The notes beneath the pieces were generated by a model, which was not told the DNA's origin, did no database searches, and worked only from the letters and a program-made list of their open reading frames with translations. Of a DNA stretch of 15,551 nt, positions 1 to 7,365 are shown one piece after another. The position numbers and the translations under genes were made by a program. How positions within the stretch are numbered: the first letter of the stretch is position 1; every line of letters begins with the position of its first letter. Source of the DNA: Deltaproteobacteria bacterium. Lineage in GTDB: Bacteria; Desulfobacterota; Desulfobacteria; Desulfobacterales; Desulfatirhabdiaceae. The stretch is taken from the NCBI GenBank assembly GCA_021778975.1, contig JAJYBO010000039.1, positions 1 through 15,551 of the forward strand, given 5' to 3'.

Positions 1-442
1 AAGGCTCAAGGACACGTACCAGTTCGAAAACGGCTGTTTCAGGTTGAGGAATATGTTGCAGTACACGATCAACCCGACATCGTGAAAATGAATGATCCGG
101 AAAAGGCAATTTCCGGATATCACCTGTCTGAAACTCCACAGGCAGATTTATAGAGCGTTCGTTTGATCTGGCCTTTGCAATCATGACGGCACTCGCATCA
201 AAAGCCACTACTTTTCCGCCAGGCATTATCTGTTCGGCAATCCTGAAAGCATCATCTCCAAGCCCGCAACCGGCTTCAAGAACTGTCATTCCCCGTTCAA
301 GCTGTAAGAGTTCGTAAGTTCTCAGCTTGTATTCTTTGAAATATGGCAGTGAATTCAAAAAATTTAGACAGGTAACGTATGCAGTCTGATTTTCTGTACG
401 GTCAACGTTTCTGAAACCGATTGAGAGATATTCGTCATTCAT
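1..442 (-). CDS. SAM-dependent methyltransferase, class I (3' end cut off by window)
   Basis: The reverse strand reads open from an ATG at 440-442 to the window edge (147 codons), so the C-terminal part is missing. The fold signature is clear. Motif I is VLEAGCGLGDD at residues 54-64, followed by an acidic ribose-binding position in VVAFDAS (D82), a D in TGDIRKLPF (D108) and a motif IV-like stretch RVDRVLQHIPQP (123-134). This is the arrangement of the Methyltransf_11/UbiE-like group. The N-terminal FRNVDRTEN...AYVTCLNFLN resembles small-molecule methyltransferases that I recall beginning with an 'RDVD' motif. The substrate cannot be told. The start is fixed because the frame is closed upstream by a stop near 530-532 and no earlier ATG occurs; a weak AAGG lies about 13 nt upstream. 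It is divergent from ftsH across a repeat-bearing gap. Class is confident, function unknown. Confidence 0.88.
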   Translation of the reverse strand, partial: MNDEYLSIGFRNVDRTENQTAYVTCLNFLNSLPYFKEYKLRTYELLQLERGMTVLEAGCGLGDDAFRIAEQIMPGGKVVAFDASAVMIAKARSNERSINLPVEFQTGDIRKLPFPDHSFSRCRVDRVLQHIPQPETAVFELVRVLEP

Positions 443-683
443 TCTGATAACTGGCCTTAATTCCTGTAAGGGTATTTTCAACAAAGAACACCCTGTTTTT
501 CTGTTAATTTCTCCATTTTCTTGCCGTAATCACTCAATTTTTATCTCACTTTTTACACAAATTCATAAAGTGAGGTCAAGTGTGTATTTGAACAAACCCA
601 GTTTTCGCACGATACAAATCAATTCTATAAATTCAGGCTGTTGAGAAATTGCACAATGTACATATTGACATGCCATTATTGAT

Positions 684-780
684 GCTTTCGTAAAAAATCG
701 AATTTCGGACGATTTCGTAAAAAGTTTGCAGGCAATGCGCTCAAGCCATGAGGCGTGGGGCGTACCTTTTTTACGAAGTC
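684..780 (+). repeat. Short copy of a dispersed inverted-repeat element (MITE/REP-like), copy 1
   Basis: The ends are inverted repeats: the left end reads gcTTTCGTAAAAAAtc and the reverse complement of the right end reads gaCTTCGTAAAAAAgg. The internal 50 bp at 716-765 match the reverse complement of 8824-8873 at 44 of 50 positions, by hand count. Compared with the copy at 8761-8903, this one lacks about 50 bp between the GTAC at 762-765 and the right terminus, so it is an internally deleted or shorter variant. It has no coding capacity. Such elements are normally moved in trans or spread as REP-like sequences. I recall similar sequences between genes of Desulfobacterota but could not check this. 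Confidence 0.8.
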
Positions 781-832
781 GCCGAGGTTGACTTCAATTT
801 GTTTATGTGCATACTATGAGTGTACACATACG

Positions 833-956
833 GGCGCTGGTTCAGTTTAATGGGATTGGATCATCTAATTGGTTGGGCTGGGAAGGTGATTTGAAAAGAA
901 CCCAGTTGCCAGCAGAATATATGGAATTTGGCATCCCATTGAACTGAACCGGCGCC
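833..956. repeat. Palindromic MITE-like element with 24-bp terminal inverted repeats
   Basis: The left arm (833-856) begins GGCGCTGGTTCAGTTTAATG and continues GGAT. The reverse complement of the right arm (933-956) begins GGCGCCGGTTCAGTTCAATG and continues GGAT. They agree at 22 of 24 positions, with 76 bp of unique sequence between them. A pair this long and precise is typical of a miniature inverted-repeat transposable element, and 124 bp is too short for a transposase. No target-site duplication is visible outside the arms. I cannot assign an IS family. It is unrelated in sequence to the repeat at 684-780. The element stops 15 bp before the ftsH ATG, so it forms most of the 5' leader of that gene. 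Confidence 0.75.
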
Positions 957-960
957 GAGG
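957..960 (+). promoter_or_regulatory. Ribosome binding site of ftsH
   Basis: GAGG lies 11 nt before the ATG at 972 and directly abuts the right arm of the palindromic element (833-956). It is a short SD with a long spacer, so the RBS is moderate. If the arms pair in the mRNA, the stem would end exactly at the SD, which could affect its accessibility (inference). Confidence 0.45.
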
Positions 961-971
961 ACTGCATAGCA

Positions 972-2921
972 ATGGAAAAACAACATAAATTTTCAATTGG
1001 TTATTACCTGTTTCTGTTTGCACTGATTTTTTCTCTGGAATCGGTTTTTTTCTCGGAACCGGCGGTAAAGGAAATTTCATACAGCCAGTTTCGTGATTTG
1101 CTCCAGGAAAACAAGCTTCAGAGTGTCATTATTCAGCAGGAACGGATTTTCGGTATGGAAAAAGCGCCGCCGATCCCGGGCGCCACTGCGGGAAAAAACG
1201 GTGCTTCGCCGCATACCCATTTTTCGCCTCCTCTGAAAAGAACGCCATGGTATGTAGATTTCAGACATCTGACCCAGGAATATCAACAGGAACCGAATCG
1301 GCAGTTTATAGTGATCCGTTTACACGATCCGCAGCTCCTGGCCGATCTTCAGAGTCACGGGGTGGATTATCGCGGCAAAATCGAATCTCACTGGTTGTCT
1401 CATTTCATCTCGGACTGGATTCTTCCCATGGCATTCTTTTTTGTCGTGTGGAATTTCCTGATTCGCAGGATGAGCAAAGGCAATAATTTTTTGAATCTGG
1501 GCAAGAGCAAAGCCAAGATATACGAAATGGATCCTTCCCGGAAAGTGGCTTTCGAAGATGTGGCGGGCGTGGATGAAGCCGTGGAGGAAGTCCGGGAAGT
1601 CGTTGATTTTTTGAAAACACCGGATCGCTATTCCCGTTTGGGCGCCAAGCTTCCCAAAGGCATCCTGCTGATCGGTCCGCCGGGAACCGGCAAGACGCTT
1701 TTGGCCAGAGCTGTGGCCGGAGAGTCGGGCGTTCCGTTCTTCAATATGAGCGGCTCGGATTTTGTCGAAATGTTTGTCGGTATGGGCGCTTCCCGGGTTC
1801 GGGATTTGTTTCAGGAGGCCAAAACCAAAGCGCCGTGTATCATCTTTATTGATGAGTTGGACGCTGTCGGCAAAAACCGCGCCCAGGGCGCCTATATGGG
1901 GGGGAACGACGAACGTGAAAACACCCTGAACCAGTTGCTGACGGAAATGGACGGTTTTGATTCCAAAATCGGCATCATCATCATGGGCGCCACCAACCGT
2001 CCGGAAGTTCTGGACCCCGCGTTGCTGCGTCCCGGCCGTTTCGACCGGCAGATACTGGTTGATCGTCCCGATCTGACCGGACGTATCGCTATATTCAAAG
2101 TGCATACTCGCCAGTTGACGCTTCGAAGCGATGTTGATCTGAAACTGCTTGCCGCTGCCACGCCGGGTTTTGCCGGTGCGGAAATCGCCAATGTCTGCAA
2201 TGAAGCGGCGCTCTTGGCGTCACGGGAAAATCAGAACGAAATTTCACACCGTAATTTTCAGGATGCCATTGAACGGGTCGTGGCCGGCATCGAAAAGAAA
2301 AACAGACTGATCAATCCGCACGAAAGAGAAGTCGTGGCATACCATGAATCCGGACATGCCATTGTGGGACATCTGACACCCGGTGCGGACCCGGTTCAGA
2401 AGGTCTCGATTGTGCCGCGGGGGGTCGGTGCGCTGGGATATACCATGCAGACCCCGCTTGAGGACCGTTTCTTGATGACGCGGGCCGAATTGCTGGGGAA
2501 GATCAAGGGACTGCTTGGGGGAAGGGCGGCGGAGGCGCTGACTTTCGGCGAGGTTTCCACCGGCGCTTCCAACGACCTTGAAAAGGTGTCCGCAATCGTC
2601 CGAAACATGCTCATGGTTTACGGCATGAGCCAGTATGCGCCGAATCTTTCCCTGGTTGAAAAGCATCAGGGAGCGTTTCTCGGGCAGGGGCCGACAATCC
2701 GGCGCGGTTCGGAACAATTCGAAGAGACGATGGACAGGGAAATGCAAAGCATTATCAATACCTGTTATGAAGACGCCATGCAGATTCTGAAAGACAAACG
2801 GGATAAACTGGAAGAGATGGCGCGGCTGCTTCTTGAAAAAGAAAAAATCGATGACAGGGATATTCGGACAATTCTGGGCCCCAAAACCGTTGATTCCGAC
2901 ACGTCGCCGGTGGCCTCTTGA
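972..2921 (+). CDS. ftsH: FtsH-type ATP-dependent zinc metalloprotease, divergent paralogue
   Basis: 649 aa, a membrane-anchored AAA+ protease that unfolds and degrades membrane and short-lived cytosolic proteins. The first TM segment is at about residues 9-27 and the second at about 149-166. The AAA domain has Walker A GPPGTGKT (235-242), the pore loop FVG (268-270), Walker B IIFIDE (D294, E295) and the second region of homology ending RPGRFDRQ. The M41 protease domain has HESGH (458-462) and the third zinc ligand D in SNDLEKV (D535). All catalytic residues are present. The stretch between the TM segments is about 120 residues, against roughly 75 in E. coli FtsH; the extra part (about 60-95) is rich in Pro, Gly and His. 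Many Desulfobacterota carry several FtsH copies, and this looks like an accessory copy rather than the housekeeping one (inference). It is followed by ftsY after 71 bp on the same strand, probably co-transcribed. Confidence 0.95.
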   Translation: MEKQHKFSIGYYLFLFALIFSLESVFFSEPAVKEISYSQFRDLLQENKLQSVIIQQERIFGMEKAPPIPGATAGKNGASPHTHFSPPLKRTPWYVDFRHLTQEYQQEPNRQFIVIRLHDPQLLADLQSHGVDYRGKIESHWLSHFISDWILPMAFFFVVWNFLIRRMSKGNNFLNLGKSKAKIYEMDPSRKVAFEDVAGVDEAVEEVREVVDFLKTPDRYSRLGAKLPKGILLIGPPGTGKTLLARAVAGESGVPFFNMSGSDFVEMFVGMGASRVRDLFQEAKTKAPCIIFIDELDAVGKNRAQGAYMGGNDERENTLNQLLTEMDGFDSKIGIIIMGATNRPEVLDPALLRPGRFDRQILVDRPDLTGRIAIFKVHTRQLTLRSDVDLKLLAAATPGFAGAEIANVCNEAALLASRENQNEISHRNFQDAIERVVAGIEKKNRLINPHEREVVAYHESGHAIVGHLTPGADPVQKVSIVPRGVGALGYTMQTPLEDRFLMTRAELLGKIKGLLGGRAAEALTFGEVSTGASNDLEKVSAIVRNMLMVYGMSQYAPNLSLVEKHQGAFLGQGPTIRRGSEQFEETMDREMQSIINTCYEDAMQILKDKRDKLEEMARLLLEKEKIDDRDIRTILGPKTVDSDTSPVAS

Positions 2922-2992
2922 GCGAAAAATCCGAAGGCGGCGTGGACATCATTTGGATCATATATCAAATCATGTAATCATTAGGGGAAATA

Positions 2993-4006
2993 ATGGCTTT
3001 CAACTGGTTTAAAAAACAGGGGGCGGCGGATGGCGCCGCTGTTAATTCCGAAGAAAATACGCCGATATCTACGGATACGCAGCCGGTGTCAGCTCCGTCT
3101 TCATCGCGTTCCGGGCTGCTGTCACGCCTTAAAAACGGCCTTTCCCGAACACGGCGGATACTGACAACCGATATTGACAAACTTTTTTCAGGAAAGCGTC
3201 CGATAGACGATGCCTTTTTAGAGGAACTCGAAGAAATTCTGATTACTGCCGACATCGGTGTTCAGACGGCCGGAGAACTGATTCAGAAAATTTCTCATAT
3301 ATCGGGAGATTCCGACGCCGTTAAGGCTGCGTTAAAGCGCGAGATGCTGGAATTGCTTGCGGTTCCGGCAGATACGACAGAGTCGGGTGTCTTGTCCAGA
3401 CCGTGGGTCATGATGGTGGTCGGCGTCAACGGCGTCGGAAAAACCACCACCATTGGCAAGCTGGCGTCCCAATTTACCGCGGATGGCAAGAAAGTGTTGA
3501 TCGCCGCCGCCGATACGTTTCGGGCGGCCGCGGTCGAACAGCTTCAGATATGGGCGGACAGATCCGGCGCGACGCTGATACGACACAAAGCCAACGCCGA
3601 CCCCGCGGCAGTGGCCTTCGATGCGGTGGAAGCCGCGGTCGCCCGCAATGCGGACATCGTGATTGTGGATACGGCAGGCAGGCTTCACACGCGTGTGAAC
3701 CTGATGGAGGAACTCAAGAAAATTCGGCGGGCCATTACCAAAAAAATTCCGGATGCGCCCCACGAAACGCTTCTGGTGCTGGATGCCACCACCGGGCAGA
3801 ACGCGGTCATGCAGGCGCGGTTGTTTCATGAAGCGATCGGGGTCACCGCTCTGGCGCTGACCAAACTGGACGGCACCGCCAGAGGCGGCATCGTGATCAG
3901 CATCTGCCATGAGCTGAACCTGCCGCTGAAATACATCGGCGCCGGTGAAAAAATCGAGGATTTGCAGCGATTTGATCCGGAAATGTTTGTAGATGCTCTG
4001 TTTTGA
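2993..4006 (+). CDS. ftsY: Signal recognition particle receptor FtsY
   Basis: 337 aa, the SRP-family GTPase that docks Ffh/SRP-ribosome complexes at the inner membrane. After a short, polar, low-complexity N-terminal stretch (about 10-45) comes the helical N domain (about 45-125) and then the NG GTPase domain. The G1 loop is GVNGVGKT (144-151), the SRP insertion-box motif is DTFRAAA (174-180), G3 is DTAGR (226-230), G4 is TKLDG (290-294) and the closing loop is GAGE (316-319). All are intact. The acidic A domain of E. coli FtsY is missing, as is usual outside the enterics. The ATG at 2993 has AGGG six nt upstream. The gene ends 8 bp from the end of the convergent CLC gene, with no clear terminator in the gap. 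Linkage to ftsH suggests a membrane-protein targeting and quality-control operon (inference). Confidence 0.97.
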   Translation: MAFNWFKKQGAADGAAVNSEENTPISTDTQPVSAPSSSRSGLLSRLKNGLSRTRRILTTDIDKLFSGKRPIDDAFLEELEEILITADIGVQTAGELIQKISHISGDSDAVKAALKREMLELLAVPADTTESGVLSRPWVMMVVGVNGVGKTTTIGKLASQFTADGKKVLIAAADTFRAAAVEQLQIWADRSGATLIRHKANADPAAVAFDAVEAAVARNADIVIVDTAGRLHTRVNLMEELKKIRRAITKKIPDAPHETLLVLDATTGQNAVMQARLFHEAIGVTALALTKLDGTARGGIVISICHELNLPLKYIGAGEKIEDLQRFDPEMFVDALF

Positions 4007-4014
4007 GATATCTA

Positions 4015-5793
4015 TCAATCGCTTGCCGGCGCTGTCATCAGCGATCTTTTCAGCATCTCGTTGCGGTAGGCATTCAGAAGGTGGCTTTGCGTGATGACAC
4101 CTTTCAGAATTTTTCTGCCATTGACCTGTTCCACAACAGGTAGTTGCTCCATACCGATGAAGCTGAATTTGTTGAGCGCCGCGGATAAGCTGTCCGTCTC
4201 GTTCACATAAACCACATGAGGATTGTAAATGTCTTTGGCGACAACCAGATACCTGAAATCCTCTTCGAAAACAAACTCCCTCATATCGGAAAATGAAATC
4301 ACCCCTTCCAGGCCCCTGCTGCTGTCCACCACATACAGATAATTGCAGCTTGCGGTCAGGCACTGCTTCAACATTGCCTCGTAGGGGGTGTTCGCATGAA
4401 TTTGGGTGACATGGGGGTCCATAACATCTTTGACCTGAAGGGTCGTCAGAATCCCGATCTCCCTGCCGGCGACGATGTCAATGCCTTTTTTCGCCAGATT
4501 GAGGGTGTAAATGGAGCCTGAAAGCATCTTCCGTTGAACCATCGTCGCCATGATACAGGCGGTCATCATGGGGAGTATAACTGTATAGCGGTTGGTCAGC
4601 TCGAAAATGATGATGATAGCCGTCATGGGCGCCTGTACGACAGCGCCGAGCATGGCGCCCATCCCCACGACGCCGTAGCATCCAGGATTTCCGGTGATGT
4701 TCGGGAATACATACTTGAACACGATACCACACGCCATTCCGAGCATTGCACCCATGAAAAGACAGGGACAGAGTACGCCCCCGGAGCCTCCGGATCCCAG
4801 GGTAAAGGAGGTCGCAAAAATCTTGAGAATAAGAAGCACGATCAGCGTCGTGAGAATAAAATGTCCGGCAATGGCCAACTTGATCGGCTCATAAGAAAAG
4901 CCCAGTACCTGCGGATAGAAAAACCCCAACAGACCGGTTGCCAGCCCGCCACATGCGGGTTTCAAGCCCTTGGGGAGAGAAACGCGGTGTGAAAAAAAAT
5001 GTTCCACCTTCTGCATGGTGCGTACAAACCCGGAAGCGACCAGACCGATTAACACGCCCATCAGGGCGTACAGCATGATTTCCCAGGAGCTGAACTGGCC
5101 GTACGGAAGAATTCTGAGTATTGGACCGTGCATGATGAACGCTCTGGAAAACGATGTCGCCACGACCGAGGCTACGACGATCGGACTGAAAGACTGAATG
5201 TTGAATTCTCCGATGACGACTTCCAGTGAAAACAGCACGCCGCCAATCGGCGCGTTGAAAATGCAGGCGATGCCGGCCGCGGCGCCACAGGCGACGATGA
5301 CGCGAAGGCGATTTCCAGCGACCTGAAGAAGTTGTCCCACCCCCGAAGATATGGCGGCGCCGATCAGAATGATGGGGCCTTCACTGCCGGCGGAGCCTCC
5401 GGATCCCAGGGTGATGGACGACATGACCATACATACCAGTGAACTGGTCCATCGCATCACCCCATTGCGCAGGGCCACCGCTTCTATCGCGGCGGGTACG
5501 CCATCTTTTTCGGTTTCTTTCGGAAAAAACTTGACGAAAGGCCACAGCAACAGCGCTCCCAAAGCAGGCATGAATATGTATGTAATTCTTCCAGCGTTGA
5601 CCCATTTGGGGATTATCTGCATGAAAAATTCACTGGCAAACTCCATCATTCTCACATATGCCAGCGTGAATGCACCGACAACGAGGCCGATCAAGGTGGC
5701 CAGAATGATCAGAAATGTCTGATCGTGAACATTCAAATATCGGAGAAACGCCACATATCGCTTCTGAAAAGCAGAAAGAATTCGATTCACCAT
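4015..5793 (-). CDS. CLC-family chloride channel/transporter with C-terminal CBS pair
   Basis: Starting from the ATG at 5791-5793 the protein is 592 aa; an in-frame TTG lies at 5808, but the SD TGAGGAA at 5801-5807 sits 7 nt before the ATG, which decides the start. Residue numbers here count from the TTG (subtract 5 for the ATG start). The membrane domain (about 30-440) carries KDGVP (101-105) in place of GSGIP, GSEGP (141-145) with the gating glutamate E143, GGVLCP (343-348) for the GxFxP motif, and Y433 in GSIYTLNLA for the anion-coordinating tyrosine. At the position of the internal proton glutamate (E203 of E. coli ClC) it has valine (V196 in FSLEVV), as in CLC channels. Two CBS domains follow (about 458-515 and 523-583) and may bind adenine nucleotides. 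It is divergent from the sigma-54 activator (147 bp gap) and convergent with ftsY. Inner membrane. Confidence 0.93.
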   Translation of the reverse strand: MVNRILSAFQKRYVAFLRYLNVHDQTFLIILATLIGLVVGAFTLAYVRMMEFASEFFMQIIPKWVNAGRITYIFMPALGALLLWPFVKFFPKETEKDGVPAAIEAVALRNGVMRWTSSLVCMVMSSITLGSGGSAGSEGPIILIGAAISSGVGQLLQVAGNRLRVIVACGAAAGIACIFNAPIGGVLFSLEVVIGEFNIQSFSPIVVASVVATSFSRAFIMHGPILRILPYGQFSSWEIMLYALMGVLIGLVASGFVRTMQKVEHFFSHRVSLPKGLKPACGGLATGLLGFFYPQVLGFSYEPIKLAIAGHFILTTLIVLLILKIFATSFTLGSGGSGGVLCPCLFMGAMLGMACGIVFKYVFPNITGNPGCYGVVGMGAMLGAVVQAPMTAIIIIFELTNRYTVILPMMTACIMATMVQRKMLSGSIYTLNLAKKGIDIVAGREIGILTTLQVKDVMDPHVTQIHANTPYEAMLKQCLTASCNYLYVVDSSRGLEGVISFSDMREFVFEEDFRYLVVAKDIYNPHVVYVNETDSLSAALNKFSFIGMEQLPVVEQVNGRKILKGVITQSHLLNAYRNEMLKRSLMTAPASD

Positions 5794-5800
5794 GCAACTA

Positions 5801-5807
5801 TTCCTCA
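5801..5807 (-). promoter_or_regulatory. Ribosome binding site that sets the CLC start
   Basis: The reverse strand reads TGAGGAA, ending 7 nt before the ATG at 5793. It overlaps the alternative upstream TTG (5808), which makes that TTG unlikely as the start. Confidence 0.7.
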
Positions 5808-5940
5808 ATCATCTGTTATTCGCGAAAAACCTGTGCTGTCCGCCGGTTGCTGTCAGGCCGATAATGATTACTATACATACCATAAACGGGCAGGTCAAAT
5901 TCGTCCAAATCCCTGATCGAATCAAGAGGACATTCTCGAT

Positions 5941-7326
5941 GTGAGTAATTCTCGAAAAACAAAACGGCATTCCGTTCTGACGTCAACGGAGGCCATTCTG
6001 GAAAGCATCTCCGACGGCGTCTTCACGGTGGACGGCGAATGGCGGATTACATCGTTCAACCGGGCCGCCGAGAAAATCACGGGGACATCCCGGAGCGAGG
6101 CTGTCGGGCGGCTTTGTTCCGAGGTGTTCCGTTCGAGCATGTGCGAAGCCGAATGCGCGCTGCGCCGGACGCTTCAGACCGGAAAGGCCGTTATCGGACA
6201 ATCCGGCTATATCATTGACGCCGACGGCGGCCGTATTCCGGTCAGTGTTTCCACGGCGATGCTTCGGGATGGAGACGGGAATGTCATCGGCGGGGCGGAA
6301 ACCTTCCGGGATTTAAGTGAAATCGAAGCACTGCGTCAGGAACTGGAAAGCCGCTTTCATGTGGGAGAACTGGCGAGTCAAAGCCCCCTCATGCAGAAGA
6401 TATTCGAGGTGCTGCCCGCTATCGCCGCCAGCCCCAGCACCGTTCTGATTCTGGGGGAAACCGGCACCGGCAAGGAACTTGTGGCCAAGACCATCCACGC
6501 ACTGAGCCATCGCAGCAAGGCGCCGTTTGTTGCGGTCAATTGCGGCGCCCTGCCGGATCCTCTGCTGGAGTCGGAACTCTTCGGATACAAGGCCGGCGCC
6601 TTTACGGGCGCTGTCAAAGACAAATCCGGACGTTTCGCCCTGGCGAAAAGCGGAACGCTGTTTTTGGATGAAATCGGTGAAGTGAGTCCTGCGCTTCAGG
6701 TGCGGCTGCTGCGGGTGCTTCAGGAGCGCACCTATGAACCGCTGGGTGGAACCCGTTCCGAAGCCGCCGATGTGCGGGTGGTCGCTGCAACCAACAAAGA
6801 CCTGGCGGAGCAGGTGCGCAATCGTGTCTTTCGGGAAGATCTGTATTACCGGATCAACGTCGTCCGTATCGAACTGCCGCCGCTGCGCCGGCGCAAGGAA
6901 GATATCCCGCTGATTGTCTCTCAGTTTATCAGCCGTTTCAACCGGCTTCAGAAGAAATCCATTCAGGGTGTTTCCGCGGAAGCGCTTTCTCTGCTGATGG
7001 CCCATGACTGGCCGGGGAATATCCGGGAATTGGAAAACGCCATTGAACATGCCTTTATCCTGTGTCAGGGCGGTGTGATTGATATCCGTCACCTGCCGGA
7101 AGATCTGACGGCCAGAAGCGTTGTTCCGTTGGCGGATTTCGATATCCACGCATCCCGCGCCCTGATGGAAACCCAAACTATCCAGCGAGCGCTGGAGCAG
7201 GCTGGTTTCAACCGGCTGGCAGCCGCCAGGTCGCTTGGCATCCATAAAAGCACGCTGTTCCGAAAGATGAAGCGGCTGGGTGTCGCCTTTCCGTCTTCCG
7301 ACGGGCGCACCCGCCGGGACGCATAA
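5941..7326 (+). CDS. Sigma-54-dependent transcriptional activator (PAS, AAA+, Fis HTH)
   Basis: 461 aa with a GTG start; GAGGA at 5926-5930 is 10 nt upstream. An N-terminal PAS domain (about 15-128) is followed by a short helical linker and the sigma-54 interaction ATPase: Walker A GETGTGKE (172-179), the sigma-54 contact loop GAFTGA (219-224), Walker B TLFLDE (239-244) and the arginine-rich sensor region LPPLRRRKEDIPL. A Fis-type helix-turn-helix (about 414-448, ending GIHKSTLFRKMKRLG) closes the protein. There is no receiver domain, so activity is probably controlled by what the PAS senses. That PAS carries three cysteines close together (C59, C68, C72), suggesting a redox or metal cue (inference). 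No histidine kinase lies nearby. Its targets are unknown. The gene may autoregulate or act on the divergent CLC gene, but no good -24/-12 site was found in the 147 bp gap. Confidence 0.94.
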   Translation: MSNSRKTKRHSVLTSTEAILESISDGVFTVDGEWRITSFNRAAEKITGTSRSEAVGRLCSEVFRSSMCEAECALRRTLQTGKAVIGQSGYIIDADGGRIPVSVSTAMLRDGDGNVIGGAETFRDLSEIEALRQELESRFHVGELASQSPLMQKIFEVLPAIAASPSTVLILGETGTGKELVAKTIHALSHRSKAPFVAVNCGALPDPLLESELFGYKAGAFTGAVKDKSGRFALAKSGTLFLDEIGEVSPALQVRLLRVLQERTYEPLGGTRSEAADVRVVAATNKDLAEQVRNRVFREDLYYRINVVRIELPPLRRRKEDIPLIVSQFISRFNRLQKKSIQGVSAEALSLLMAHDWPGNIRELENAIEHAFILCQGGVIDIRHLPEDLTARSVVPLADFDIHASRALMETQTIQRALEQAGFNRLAAARSLGIHKSTLFRKMKRLGVAFPSSDGRTRRDA

Positions 7327-7365
7327 AAGAAAGGCGTTTTTGTGTCATATGCCGATATCCTGCGC

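Larger units (their letters stand above)
443..971. other. Intergenic region with two repeat elements
   Basis: These 529 bp between the divergent methyltransferase and ftsH hold no convincing gene. The part at 443-683 is AT-rich and I see nothing definable in it. The part at 684-780 is a short copy of a dispersed repeat and 833-956 is a separate palindromic element (both listed separately). Between them, 806-828 is an imperfect inverted repeat, TGTGCATAC-tatga-GTGTACACA, with 7 of 9 arm positions pairing. It has the size of an operator but its role is unknown. A promoter for ftsH must lie here, but I found no good -35/-10 pair. Confidence 0.6.

Noticed and set aside
865..1286. Two minus-strand ORFs (71 and 69 codons) around the ftsH start
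   Set aside because: They overlap the palindromic element and the ftsH N-terminus and have no domain or RBS support.
1320..2105. 261-codon minus-strand ORF inside ftsH
   Set aside because: Shadow of the AAA domain coding sequence; no motif and no sensible start context.
4018..4045. ATCGCT...AGCGAT inverted repeat at the ftsY/CLC convergent junction as a terminator
   Set aside because: A 6-bp stem with a 16-nt loop, followed by only a short T run and lying inside the CLC coding end, is too weak to call.
3332..4363. 343-codon minus-strand ORF over ftsY and the CLC 3' end
   Set aside because: It overlaps two confidently identified genes and its translation looks like low-complexity antisense.
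5794..5940. Possible promoter TTGCTG...TACTAT ahead of the sigma-54 activator
   Set aside because: Only 3 of 6 and 4 of 6 consensus matches with a 16-nt spacer; not distinguishable from chance.
6313..7245. 310-codon minus-strand ORF over the sigma-54 activator
   Set aside because: Antisense shadow of the conserved AAA+ domain.
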